From: Yersinia massiliensis CCUG 53443
GTDB lineage: Bacteria; Pseudomonadota; Gammaproteobacteria; Enterobacterales; Enterobacteriaceae
Assembly (NCBI RefSeq): GCF_000312485.1
Contig: NZ_HE997645.1
Location: forward strand, 450,239 to 514,238
DNA length: 64,000 nucleotides
Direction: 5' to 3'
Of this stretch, positions 17,284 through 27,800 are shown one piece after another. Both the position numbers and the translations under genes were made by a program. The notes under the pieces were generated by a model that searched no databases, was not told the DNA's origin, and worked only from the letters and a program-made list of their open reading frames with translations. Position 1 is the first letter of the stretch; the number at the start of each line of letters is the position of its first letter.

Positions 17284-17730
17284 TTAACATAGTTTTTCCT
17301 TGCAGTAAATCCCTCGCAGAGATTGAATGAATTTTTTATCAAAAATTATATTCAGCCCATTAAGAAAACGATCTTCTCTCGCTGATGAAATATTGTCATG
17401 GCAGAGAAACTTCGTCATTGATGCTTTAATTTGCTTTTGTGCATTCTGGTATTTCTCGGCCTCCGATACACCAGAGACTTGCTGACCAATAATTTCACTC
17501 AGCGCATTATTCTCAACCGCATTTTTCCCGGCCTGCGCACCGGCTACGGTGTTCGCGTTGGCAAAAATACTCAGGCCACCACCGGAGCCACCGATCCCCA
17601 CACTGATACCCACACTGCCGCCGCTGCTGCGGTTACTGCCGTCAGCATCTGGCATACTAGCGCTATCGCCCCCCTGAGCCTGCACCAGTTGGCTGGCAGA
17701 AGCTGGATTTGGGACGGATACGCCGGTCAC
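17284..17730 (-). pseudogene. Mosaic orphan CdiA tip fragment with VENN motif
   Basis: The 148-codon frame opens at GTG 17730. It stitches together short pieces of the main CdiA: LVQAQGGDSASM, then GSNRSSGGSVGISVGIGG through GLSIFANAN, then TVAGAQAGKNAVENNAL. These pieces are hundreds of residues apart in the complete protein, so large internal deletions produced this remnant. After VENN comes about 70 residues unlike the other two tips (SEIIGQQVSGVSEAEKYQ to IYCKEKLC), probably a truncated toxin. There is no signal or secretion domain. No immunity gene follows before tssB, so it is most likely non-functional. Confidence 0.75.
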
Positions 17731-17787
17731 CGTGGCTGTTGAGCACGGGCGAATGGTGATTGGGGTTCATTGTTGACGGGTAAAAGT

Positions 17788-17817
17788 AAAAATCCCGGCG
17801 ACTTGACCGGGATTTTT
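17788..17817 (-). terminator. Terminator after orphan immunity gene
   Basis: The inverted repeat AATCCCGG (17791-17798) and CCGGGATT (17807-17814) encloses eight bases and is flanked by A and T runs on both sides, so it could stop transcription from either direction. It lies just past the stop of the leftward immunity gene at 17822. Confidence 0.8.
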
Positions 17818-17821
17818 ACGT

Positions 17822-18175
17822 TCATTCCTTCGAATTATTATAATGTTCAGGTATTCGATAGCCCTCTGGTATTTCTGGCCAGTTATAACGATCCGTCCAA
17901 CCAATTATCTCAATATCATCATATATATCGTTGAAAAAATTACGCAAATTCATTGAGTAGATTCTAGACATAACCAACGTAGCCTGAACGGTAACCATAT
18001 CTTTCTCATCCAATGCTTTTCTTAGCACTAAAGATATTTGGGTTAATTTTTCTAGTTCACTATGTAATTCTTCATCCAGATCTAGCGAATAATCAATAGA
18101 AAGTTCGTCTTCTTGAACGTTGCAAACTTTTGCCATATCAGACAATGCATCTTTAATAACATTTAATTTAGTCAA
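17822..18175 (-). CDS. Putative immunity protein (CdiI-like) for orphan toxin tip
   Basis: A 117-residue acidic protein with many Asp and Glu residues (for example VQEDELSIDYSLDLDEELHS), consistent with a tight-binding inhibitor of a nuclease. It starts at TTG 18175 inside the last codons of the orphan cdiA module (eight-base overlap), with GGGAGG about 11 bases upstream, and ends before a terminator. I do not recognise the family. The immunity call rests on its position immediately after a VENN-bearing toxin tip. Its product could protect against the cognate toxin from siblings. Confidence 0.68.
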   Translation of the reverse strand: MTKLNVIKDALSDMAKVCNVQEDELSIDYSLDLDEELHSELEKLTQISLVLRKALDEKDMVTVQATLVMSRIYSMNLRNFFNDIYDDIEIIGWTDRYNWPEIPEGYRIPEHYNNSKE

Positions 18176-20882
18176 TTTTCAGCTTCCTCCCCTGTCCAGC
18201 TTTGGTTTTATCAATATTTACCGAACCATCCAAGTTAAGAACAGCTTTAAAATTGCCATTTTTATCAAAAACTTCCAGATGATCTTTATGTTTAGCATCA
18301 AGATATAACTGATCGCCTTTCTTTATTGTATCGCCAGTTTTACTTTGTGCTTGATAGACACTCTGCCCTTGATATTGCTTTGATGTTTTTTGTGTAACAT
18401 CCTTAATATCATTACCAAACCCTGTTTTTTTCAGGAATTCACTCATATTCCCTACCGCCCCAGCATTTGGAACATGCGGAACTTTCTTACCCGGTAATAT
18501 TATCCCCGCCAGCATTCCACCGGTGGCTTCCAGTGCCGTCTGATTTCCTCCGGCTGCCTGTTTAACTGTATCCGCAACTGCTGACCAGGTATCACCTTTC
18601 ATCAGGGCTTTCAGCGTATCTGCCGCAGCCTGATTTTTACCCGACAGATCGCTTAGTGCCTGGGTACAGTAGCTGTCCCCCATGGCGCAGGAGATGAGCG
18701 CCATCGCTGCATCAGCGCCGTAATCCGCTCCACCTAATAGCGCATCACCTGTATCTCCCGCAGCACCGATAATGCTATTAACAATAGCGGAGAGTGTGCC
18801 TTCACCCAACTTATCTCTGACCTGATCTTTCAGGTTATTCGTAACCTGCTTAATAGACTCGCGGCCTTGATCCCCACTGAGTGAATTATTCTCCACCACC
18901 GTTTTACCGGTCTGCGCGCCTGCTACTGTATCTGCTGTACTATCGCCAATCAATCCACCCGCCAATCCCGCCGCCAACGTTGCTAGTGCCGAGACCTTTT
19001 GTTTTTCCGTTTCGCTCAGCTCGCTCACCGGCTTGCCGTAAGTATTTAAGGCGATCATGCCTATCAGTTCACCGGTGACTGCGCCACCCGCACCCACCAG
19101 AGCATTATTACCCTGTGCTGCGGCCAGCGCGGCATTAACCGCCGCGTGTGCAAATGTGCGTGACACTGGATCTTCAGGCAGGGTATCGGCGATAAGTTTA
19201 GTGAGATACGGTGCTGCACCGTTCGCCAGTGCTGCCGCTATATTGCCACCCGACAACCCTTGTACTGCCGCCGTTGCTGCCTGCATGGCACGCTGTACCG
19301 GCCCGCCAGTGCCTAGCCCTGACTCGTTAAATGCTTGGTTGTAAGCCGTTTCATAAACCTGCTGGTTGATGTCCTCAGCCGTGGGCACTTTTTCCGGGTT
19401 GGCCTTTTTCCATTGTTTTTCTGCTGCTGCGATATCTTCAGGCTTCACGTCCTTCATTTTCTCATTTGCTGCGTTGGTCGCAATAATCTTGCCCTGCGTG
19501 CGCGCAATATCCATGGCCTGACCGCCAATCTCGCCGATGAGCTGTGCTTCTTTCAGCCGGTTTTGTTCTTTTTCTTTATCAAAGATAGGGCCGATGCTGC
19601 CGTTGGCGTTGTCGGTATCGCGGCTCAGGTCATCGACATTCTGCTGCTGTTTATCGGTGTCGCGAATGGTAATCGTGCCATCAGCGATGGCCGCTTGCGT
19701 AGTGCCTTCGGCATGACCGTTATTGCCCAGACCCGACAGCACCACGCTACCCAGATTACTCAGCAGGTCAGACCCCACTGGGCCACCGGTGCTCAGGCTC
19801 CCGCCCTGATGTTCGGCCTTGAAATCGGCTTTGTTCTCGATGTTACTGAAGCCCAGTGTGCCGGTATCCAGACTGTTTTTACTCTTGTCTGCCGTGCTGG
19901 CAATCACAGCGCCATCTAACTGGGTGTGTTCACCGACGGTGATATCAAAACCGCCTTTGCCTGCGAAGATACCGCTCTGCTCCTGCACCGAGTCATAATT
20001 GCTGTGCAGCTTGTCGCGACTCATGCTCAGATTGGCTGAACCACCGGCACCAATGACCGCGACACTGACACCGCCGCTGACGCTGGTCTGCTTCGAATCG
20101 TAGTTATCACTGTCCTGCTGGCTTTGCAGCAACAGGTCACGGCCGACATCCATTTTGACGGTTTCGCCGTTAGCTTGCGCGCCCACCAGTGCAGTATCTC
20201 GCCCGCTGCTGAGCGACAGTGTGCCGCCCGTGTCAATCTGTGCTTCCGTCCAGAAGGTGCCGTCACCGTGCTCTTTACCTTGCCCTTTGTTGGCGTTGGC
20301 AAAAATACTCAGGCCACCGCCGGAGCCACCGATACCTACACTGACACCCACACTGCCGCCGCTGCTGCGGTTACTGCCGTCGGTTTTTTGCGTACTGGCC
20401 GCGCCGAGTAGCAACACATCGCGAGCCGCATCCAACGTCGTATCGCCGCCGGCTTTGAGCTGACTGCCCTGCACCACGATATCGCCACTATTCGCTGGGT
20501 TGCCATCACCGGTGGCGTTGATGAACAGATTATTGCCCGCTGTTAGGGTCGAACCCGTCACGCTGGTCTGTTCCTGCTGCTGTTGCGAGGAAGACTTTTG
20601 TGCGCCTAATGAGATGCTGACGCCGAACATGCTGGCGCTATCGCCCCCCTGAGCCTGCACCAGTTGACCTGCCTGCACCGCTTGCACGCCACCGAGCGCG
20701 GCTTTCACGCCTTTCAGCGCGGCCAGTCGGCCATTGCTTTCTTCGCTGGCATCTTTGGCAGCGGTCACTGCGGTATTTAGTGCGCTGCCGACTGCACCAG
20801 ACAGCGCCAGCGTCAGGCCGCTACTTTTTTGCTCCACGATATGGGTTTGGGTGTTTTGATTCTCTGCCGCCACAATCGCCAC
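18168..20882 (-). CDS. Orphan CdiA C-terminal toxin module
   Basis: The 904-codon open frame lacks a signal peptide and TPS domain and begins inside a CdiA repeat region at a GTG (20882). Residues 1 to about 460 are nearly identical to main CdiA, diverging after DIARTQG. A different pretoxin region then leads to VENN (residues 663-666) and a 238-residue tip. The end has YLDAKHKDHLEVFDK followed by VLNLDG and a basic GRKLK tail; this D-x-x-H and E pattern is reminiscent of small RNase toxins (colicin E3 or Ntox17 type), a tentative match. It is followed by an overlapping immunity gene. Without secretion signals it is probably silent until recombined into cdiA. Confidence 0.78.
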   Translation of the reverse strand: MAIVAAENQNTQTHIVEQKSSGLTLALSGAVGSALNTAVTAAKDASEESNGRLAALKGVKAALGGVQAVQAGQLVQAQGGDSASMFGVSISLGAQKSSSQQQQEQTSVTGSTLTAGNNLFINATGDGNPANSGDIVVQGSQLKAGGDTTLDAARDVLLLGAASTQKTDGSNRSSGGSVGVSVGIGGSGGGLSIFANANKGQGKEHGDGTFWTEAQIDTGGTLSLSSGRDTALVGAQANGETVKMDVGRDLLLQSQQDSDNYDSKQTSVSGGVSVAVIGAGGSANLSMSRDKLHSNYDSVQEQSGIFAGKGGFDITVGEHTQLDGAVIASTADKSKNSLDTGTLGFSNIENKADFKAEHQGGSLSTGGPVGSDLLSNLGSVVLSGLGNNGHAEGTTQAAIADGTITIRDTDKQQQNVDDLSRDTDNANGSIGPIFDKEKEQNRLKEAQLIGEIGGQAMDIARTQGKIIATNAANEKMKDVKPEDIAAAEKQWKKANPEKVPTAEDINQQVYETAYNQAFNESGLGTGGPVQRAMQAATAAVQGLSGGNIAAALANGAAPYLTKLIADTLPEDPVSRTFAHAAVNAALAAAQGNNALVGAGGAVTGELIGMIALNTYGKPVSELSETEKQKVSALATLAAGLAGGLIGDSTADTVAGAQTGKTVVENNSLSGDQGRESIKQVTNNLKDQVRDKLGEGTLSAIVNSIIGAAGDTGDALLGGADYGADAAMALISCAMGDSYCTQALSDLSGKNQAAADTLKALMKGDTWSAVADTVKQAAGGNQTALEATGGMLAGIILPGKKVPHVPNAGAVGNMSEFLKKTGFGNDIKDVTQKTSKQYQGQSVYQAQSKTGDTIKKGDQLYLDAKHKDHLEVFDKNGNFKAVLNLDGSVNIDKTKAGQGRKLKID

Positions 20883-20891
20883 GTTTTGACC
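19504..20891 (-). repeat. Copy B of 1.39-kb CdiA repeat (orphan)
   Basis: This segment aligns without a length change to 23181-24568, at a constant offset of 3677 bases at both ends. The encoded proteins differ at only a handful of sites that I could see (for example VAIV/VVIV, KGQGK/NGQGK, QNVDD/QNADD). It ends at the DIARTQG codons, after which toxin-specific sequence begins. It is a direct repeat and a natural substrate for homologous recombination. Confidence 0.9.
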
Positions 20892-20995
20892 CGCCGCTGC
20901 TGCGGTTGCTGCCCGCCAGCGTCTGGCTCTCTTGAGTGGATTGCAAAATCACATCACGATTGGCGGCCAGACTGGCGTCTTTATAGGAGCACCTT
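20883..20995 (-). pseudogene. Out-of-frame CdiA repeat remnant
   Basis: Read leftward, this stretch encodes a CdiA repeat ending DASLAANRDVILQSTQESQT and LAGSNRSSGG, but in a different frame from the orphan module it joins. The junction near 20905 fuses SNRSSGG to the GQNVAIV block that in main CdiA sits elsewhere. A deletion between GC-rich short repeats is the likely cause. It marks the broken left end of the orphan toxin gene. Confidence 0.65.
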
Positions 20996-21069
20996 GAATC
21001 ACCGATGCTGAGCAGTTGAGGGTCACTGCAGCCCTCCGATCCAGTTACGATAGCGTGAAGACGAAGGTT

Positions 21070-21405
21070 TCAGGGCTTAGATGTAGGAACTCCGAACTTG
21101 ATGAAACCGAGGTCTTCAGTTAGTTCGAACTTCGATAGGCCCGCTTCGCTGAGTTTAAACTCATCTTATTTGCCCCTCCTTCATATTTAGGATCGCTAGA
21201 CTGAACTGGGCCATCCTCCCAACTACATACAGGACACATCTCATAGCTCCAAGTTCATCAATGACAGGGAGGCAATGTTTCATCGCCTCCCTGCCGAACT
21301 CTTTCACTACATCATCCAGCTTCTGCGCGATAACGGTATTCGCTTCACTCTGTGGTGCTTGCCCGCCAAGCCGCTGGCTAATCCGGTTGCAGCGGCGGGA
21401 TAGAG
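21070..21405 (-). pseudogene. Unidentified, apparently frameshifted coding remnant
   Basis: Two adjacent open segments read leftward look protein-like. The first (about 21405 to the stop at 21161) includes EANTVIAQKLDDVVKEFG and VIDELGAMRCVLYVVGRMAQ. The second, in another frame from 21163 to the stop at 21070, encodes DEFKLSEAGLSKFELTEDLG and ends FGVPTSKP. They abut at ATAAGATGAG, so one frameshift could have split a single protein. I recognise neither. Located between a cdiI gene and a CdiA fragment, it could be a decayed toxin tip or immunity gene, or unrelated insert. Confidence 0.45.
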
Positions 21406-21427
21406 GATATTTTTAAGGCATAAAAGC

Positions 21428-21457
21428 AAAACTCCCGGCCAGTTGGTCGGGAGTTTT
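21428..21457 (-). terminator. Terminator after cdiI
   Basis: The inverted repeat ACTCCCG (21431-21437) and CGGGAGT (21448-21454) with an internal CCAGTTGG loop is flanked by AAAA and TTTT, so it is likely bidirectional. It begins two bases beyond the cdiI stop, closing the cdiBAI operon. Confidence 0.82.
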
Positions 21458-21458
21458 A

Positions 21459-21824
21459 TCAGATTGGTAGTTTAGCCAGTAAACTTTTTATCTTTTCAGA
21501 GTCTTCAGGGTGAAGTTTTAAAAACCGTTCACACGCAAGACGAATGTAGTGATAGCAAGTTTCCTCACTGACAATGACAGCATCTGCTTCAGAAGGAGGA
21601 TAACCAACGGCAAATTCAACACCTTCAAAGTGCTCACTCTCATCATAACTGTTCATGTCAGGGAAGTTGCAATAAGCACCATCCACATTTAACGTCCATC
21701 TTCTAGATAATAAATCTATAGCTTCTAGTAACTTACCATCTTCATACATCCTATCAAAGTAGGACACAATGATTAGATTTAGCCCATCATCGACATCCTG
21801 TTGACTAAATAATTCCTGTCTCAT
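21459..21824 (-). CDS. cdiI: CdiI immunity protein for EndoU-type CdiA toxin
   Basis: A 121-residue acidic protein starting at ATG 21824 with GAGGTG just ahead, eight bases after the cdiA stop. The blocks [23 protein letters not shown] and [15 protein letters not shown] match my recollection of the immunity family that neutralises EndoU-type CDI ribonucleases. It should act in the cytoplasm by covering the toxin active site. The gene is followed by a terminator. Position and resemblance agree, so confidence is good, though specificity for this toxin is inferred. Confidence 0.85.
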   Translation of the reverse strand: MRQELFSQQDVDDGLNLIIVSYFDRMYEDGKLLEAIDLLSRRWTLNVDGAYCNFPDMNSYDESEHFEGVEFAVGYPPSEADAVIVSEETCYHYIRLACERFLKLHPEDSEKIKSLLAKLPI

Positions 21825-21832
21825 TATTCACC

Positions 21833-24800
21833 TCAATTAGGATGATAATTCCGTACCATTCCGGTCGTTTTATCTACGTATATTCTGAAGCTGATGCCGT
21901 CAATGACCACACTGGCTTGCCCATTTTTACTTGCCATTGCATCCTTATAGCCCTTTGTTGCTGCTTGCTGACCAAGCTCTAACATCTTTTGATCAGTGAA
22001 CACATTAGGATCATAAATAGTTTTTGTTTCAACTGTGGCCTTATACTCTCCTGTAAGATTTCCTGCTCGATCTTTGGTTGGTACTTGATATTTAACCTCT
22101 GTGATGCCTTTTATTCCGGAGTGTGTTTCACTCACAATTTTCACATCGTACTGTTTTGCAGCATCATAAAAAGCATTTGCATTATGCCCACCCGAGATTC
22201 CTGATTTCTGTGTAAATCCATCAACATTAGCTAAGTGAATTTTTTGATTTATATTGAAATTAATCCCTTCAGGATAGGCGGCTTTCGTTACTGCCAAGAA
22301 CGCTTTAGCAAATACATATTGAACCAGCTTCGCTTCACTGGTCGGCACGCCACTCGCAATAATTTCCGCCGCTCTCTCTGGCGTCATTTCTCCATGTGCC
22401 GTCAATGCACTGACCGGCACCCCGAAGAACTCTCCCCATGCAGTCAGTAGCCCTTTAACGGCATCCTGACCTTCCGGCATATCGCCTTGGGCGTTCTTGA
22501 CCAGAGCTGCTATGATTTCATCAGGTGAAGCTCCACTTTGCAACATGGAAGCACCCAGCGAAGTTTGTGACATCCCGATGTCTGCCATGCCCTTACCGAA
22601 ATCATTTGGGTACAGCGCATTATTCTCAACCGCATTTTTCCCGGCCTGCGCGCCGGCTACGGTATCTGCGGTACTGCCACCCGCCAAGCCACCGGCTAAT
22701 CCGGCTGCCAGTGTACCTAATGCACTGAGGGTCTGTCGTTGTTCTTCAGTCAGATCTTCACGCGCGATCCCTGGGTACATTTGCTGGGCGATATATTCCC
22801 CCATCACCGCGCCGGAAGCCCCCGCCAGTGCGCTGTTGCCATTGACCTGAGCAACCACCGCACCGAGAACCGCATGAGCCATCAGGTTGGCTTCCGTGTT
22901 GACGCCCCCTTTTCGGGTCGGGTCAAGGGTCATATTGTGGATCACTTCAGCCAGATACGGGGCAGAAGCACCTGCGAGGGCTTTCGCCATATCGCCACCG
23001 GCCAAGCCCTGTATCGCCGCCGTTGCAGCCTGAATACCTTGTTGCAACGCACTGCCAGTGCCGTATTTCTTCATCTCGGCTTTGTATTCTTTTGTCTCAC
23101 GCAGGGCTTCCGCATCGCCTTTCAACGCCGGATTGGCCTTCAGCGCGGTCTCCAAACCCATGATATCTCCCTGCGTCCTCGCAATATCCATGGCCTGACC
23201 GCCAATCTCGCCGATGAGCTGTGCTTCTTTCAGCCGGTTCTGCTCTTTCTCTTTATCAAAGATAGGGCCGATACTGCCGTTGGCGTTGTCGGTATCGCGG
23301 CTCAGGTCATCGGCATTCTGCTGCTGTTTATCAGTGTCACGGATGGTAATCGTGCCATCAGCGATTGCTGCTTGCGTAGTGCCTTCGGCATGACCGTTAT
23401 TGCCCAGACCCGACAGCACCACACTCCCTAGATTACTCAGCAGGTCAGACCCCACCGGACCACCGGTGCTCAGGCTCCCGCCCTGATGTTCGGCCTTGAA
23501 ATCGGCTTTGTTCTCGATGTTACTGAAGCCCAGTGTGCCGGTATCCAGACTGTTTTTGCTCTTGTCTGCCGTGCTGGCAATCACTGCGCCATCAAGCTGG
23601 GTGTGTTCGCCGACGGTAATATCAAAGCCGCCTTTGCCTGCGAAGATACCGCTCTGCTCCTGCACCGAGTCATAATTGCTGTGCAGCTTGTCGCGACTCA
23701 TGCTCAGATTGGCTGAACCACCGGCACCAATGACCGCAACACTGACACCGCCGCTGACGCTGGTCTGCTTCGAATCGTAGTTATCACTGTCCTGCTGGCT
23801 TTGCAGCAACAGGTCACGGCCGACATCCATTTTGACGGTTTCGCCATTTGCTTGCGCGCCTATCAGTGCAGTATCTCGCCCGCTGCTGAGCGACAATTTG
23901 CCGCCCGAGTCAATCTGGGTTTCCGTCCAGAAGGTGCCGTCACCGTGCTCTTTACCTTGCCCGTTGTTCGCGTTGGCAAAAATACTCAGGCCACCACCGG
24001 AGCCACCGATACCCACACTGACACCCACACTGCCGCCGCTGCTGCGGTTACTGCCGTCGGTTTTTTGCGTACTGGCCGCGCCGAGCAGCAACACATCACG
24101 GGCCGCATCCAACGTCGTATCGCCGCCGGCTTTGAGCTGACTGCCCTGCACCACGATATCGCCACTGTTCGCTGGGTTGCCATCACCGGTGGCGTTGATG
24201 AACAGATTATTGCCCGCTGTCAGGGTCGAACCGGTCACGCTGGTCTGTTCCTGCTGCTGTTGCGAGGAGGATTTTTGTGCGCCTAATGAGATGCTGACGC
24301 CGAACATGCTGGCGCTATCGCCCCCCTGAGCCTGCACCAGTTGACCTGCCTGCACCGCTTGCACGCCACCGAGCGCGGCTTTCACGCCTTTCAGCGCGGC
24401 CAGTCGGCCATTGCTTTCTTCGCTGGCATCTTTGGCAGCGGTCACTGCGGTATTTAGTGCGCTGCCGACTGCACCAGACAGCGCCAGCGTCAGGCCGCTA
24501 CTTTTTTGCTCCACGATATGGGTTTGTGTGCTTTGATTCTCTGCCGCCACAATCACCACGTTTTGACCGGTCAGGCTGATGTCTTTACCGGCTAACACGT
24601 CAGAGCCTTGTACGATCAGGTCTTCACCGGCAGTCATGCTGACGTTGCCCAGTACGCTGCCGACAGTGCTGCCCACGTTGGAAATCGACTGACCGGTATC
24701 GGTCATTTTGGTACTGTTGCTGCCCACCGTGACACCAATGCCGCCAGTGCTCATCAGGCCGGATTTTTTCTGCTCAAACAGGTGAGACTCGCTCTGGCTC

Positions 24801-27800
24801 TGCTGCGCAGTGCCGATGGTGATATTGTCCTGCGCCCGCAGATGGATATCGTTATCGGCCACCACTTGGCTACCGGTGACCGCGATGTTTTTAGCGCTGG
24901 CATCGATAGATCCCGCTGACAGCAGAGAGCCTACCGCCCATGTTTGGTGAATACTGTCTTCGGTGCGGGTCGTGGTAGTAGAAGCCAGCCCGCGTTTTTT
25001 ACCCTCATGAATTCGCTGCTCATCATGCTGCTCTGCCTGCGTGGTGAGGATGACGTCCCCGCCTGCCGCCAGTTTTAGCGCGCCATCGGTTTGTATGCCA
25101 CTGGCACTGAGGTTGATGTCTTGCGCCGTTTTAAGATTGATATCCCCTTTGGCACTTAATTGGCTGCCGATCAGCGTTTCATCATAGAGATCGATGGTGC
25201 CTTTATGGCGCTTGCTCGAGGATTCACCGGTCACTTGCAAGCTGTCGGTGGCGGCACTCAGGTTGATATTTTGCGCCTGCACATCCATCGTGCCAGCCTG
25301 AATATTGGCCCCCACGGCGGTGAGATTGTCGACGTTAGCCGTTAGCGCGCCACCGACATTCACCTCGCTCCCCAGATGGCGAATATGCTCGCTGGTCGCA
25401 GTGCCGTGACCGTAGTTCGAACTGATCTGATCGCGGGTTTGGACCGTATTGAGTAACCAGTCGCCGCCAGTATTGATCTGAAGATCCTTGCCCACGTTCA
25501 GGCCCGCGCCTTGTTGGATAAAGTCACGTTCGGTGTTGATCACTGCATTATTGCTGATGTTGAGGCTAGCCAGTGGCCCGAGAAGGCTTTGATCCCGCCA
25601 CACAGATCCATTATTGCTACTCAGTTGCTCTGAACCAGTTCGCAGGATCAGATCACGTCCGCTATCGAGTTGCAGGTTGGTCGCATTAAGCCGCGTGCCG
25701 GTCAGGTCGATATCGCTGTTCAACGTACTGAGCAGCATATTATTGCCCGCCTGAAGCAGGCCGCCATTGCTCGTCAGTGTGATGTCTTGCGCCATGCTGA
25801 GGTTCAGATTATGGGTGGCGATCATCGCCCCTGAGTTATTGAACCCCTGCACATCGGTTAAGGTGATATTCTCTGCGGCAATCAATGCCCCGTTGGCCTG
25901 CAACTCGCCTGCTTTGATGCCGGCCAGATAAACCACCGGCACCAACACCGTTTCTCCCGCCACTTCACGGGTTTCCATCAACACCATATTGGTGGTTAAT
26001 GCTGCCATTTGTTCAGCGCTAATATGGGTGCCGAGGGCAATATTGAACGTTTTGCTGTACTCAAGACCCGACGCAAATAACTGCTCGAATTGCGCCTGTG
26101 CGCTGCTGTAATCATGGGTGACCGCTTGGCCGGTTAATGCCAGCACTTGGTCGCGCACCAGCCGTTGTTCATAAGCGTTATCCCCTAAACGTTTGTGGAT
26201 CAACGCAGGATCGCTATTCACTTGCTGGAGAAAGTAGTCCGACCCTTTCCAGTGATTCAAATCAGCAAACGCAGGGTTCGTTTCTATCAGATAGCCAGTA
26301 TTGACTGTTCGATCCGGTGGGGTCAGGCCCGCGCGATCCACATTAGGATCGAGGGGCGGCAAGTGATTGATACTGTCGAGCGATAGCTTGTCCCCTGCGG
26401 TTGGCGTGTTGTTGCCCGCACTGAGCTGATACAGCCCGCCACTGGGTAGCGCCAGAGAGATGCCGTTAAACTCGAGCGCGATATTTTTGCCGCTACTGTC
26501 GCGCTCAGTCGGTGGGGCGACAGTGCCGGGGTTTGCGCCATTGCTGATCGTTGTGCCGCTGCCACTGATCGTTTTTGTCGTGAGACTCGAGGCATATTGG
26601 TTGGTAGCCTGTTCCTTGACTTCTGGCCCCCAACCGGTGCCCCACAAATTGCCTTTGTAGGTACGATAACGCCACTCACCGGTAGAGGTGGTCCGTTCGA
26701 TCAGTCGCTGCTGCCCTGCCCAACCATCTTGTTGCAGGGTGACACCGGTCAGGTCAATCTCGCCCTGCGCACTGACTTTACTCCAGAAGTTCTCTAGCGT
26801 ATTAACGTGCGGGGTGAGGTTTCCGCCCGCTAATAGCTGCGCCTCAGGGCTAATTTTATCGATGCTATTATAAGCGGAGGTCGACGTATAATTAGTGCCA
26901 ATGTAGTCACTGTTCATTGACCCGCCATGAGGGGGTTCAGCGTAGCGCCCGCCTGGAATATTCGGGTTTTCTGCCGTCCAGTAGGCGGTCCCACTCACTG
27001 TTTCGCCGGTCACAAATTCAGTGTTGGCGGTTAAAATATGGCGGCGATTGGTCAGGGTATTGGCATAAACCAGTAGATCTTTACCTGATTCGATTAAGCC
27101 GGAGATATTGAGCACCTGAGCCGCTGTTTGATGATTGCCACTACTATCTTGCCCACCCGCCAGAATAATTTTGCCCATGCCTAAAAGGGTGGTGGTCGGT
27201 GCGGTATCGGTGTTCGTCACGGTATCACTATTTTCAATCACCGGTGCCAATAGCGCTAAGGTGCCGTTGACTTCTGTGGCACCGATGAGGGCATGAGGGC
27301 CGGTGTTAGTGATGCGTTCGCGTGCTTTGAGCGTGGCAGTTGCGCTAATGAGAGTACCGCTGTTGAGTAGCGTGCTGGAATCCGTATCAAGCTGACCACT
27401 GCTGAATATTTCCCCTCGGTTAATCAAAGCGCCTGCCGTGGTGAGTTCTGCCTGTGCCGCATTTATCTTGCCGGTGTTCAGTAAACTGTTTGAGTCGGTG
27501 CTCAGCTTTCGGCCCGCCAATATTTGTCCATCATTGGTGAAGGCACCACTGGTTTTAAAGGTTAAATCACGCCCAGCCTGAAGCGTCGAACCGGCCAGAT
27601 TGCTGAAGTCCCCCTGTAAGCCGATCGTCAGATCCTGACTGGCCGTCATTTTGCCAGCGCTGCTATCAAACCAACCCAGATTTAAAGCGATGTTATTTGC
27701 CGCCAGTGCACCGCCTTGGTTATTGAGGGTTTGCGTGGCATTGGCACCGGCATTGAGGGTGAGAGACCCCAAGGAGACAATATTGGCGCGCTGAGTGCTG

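Noticed and set aside
20883..21457. Insertion sequence in the CDI reservoir
   Set aside because: The breakpoints suggested transposition, but no terminal inverted repeats, target duplication or recognisable transposase motif was found.
17284..24568. CRISPR-like array from repeated DNA
   Set aside because: The repeats are long coding FHA segments, not short regularly spaced units.
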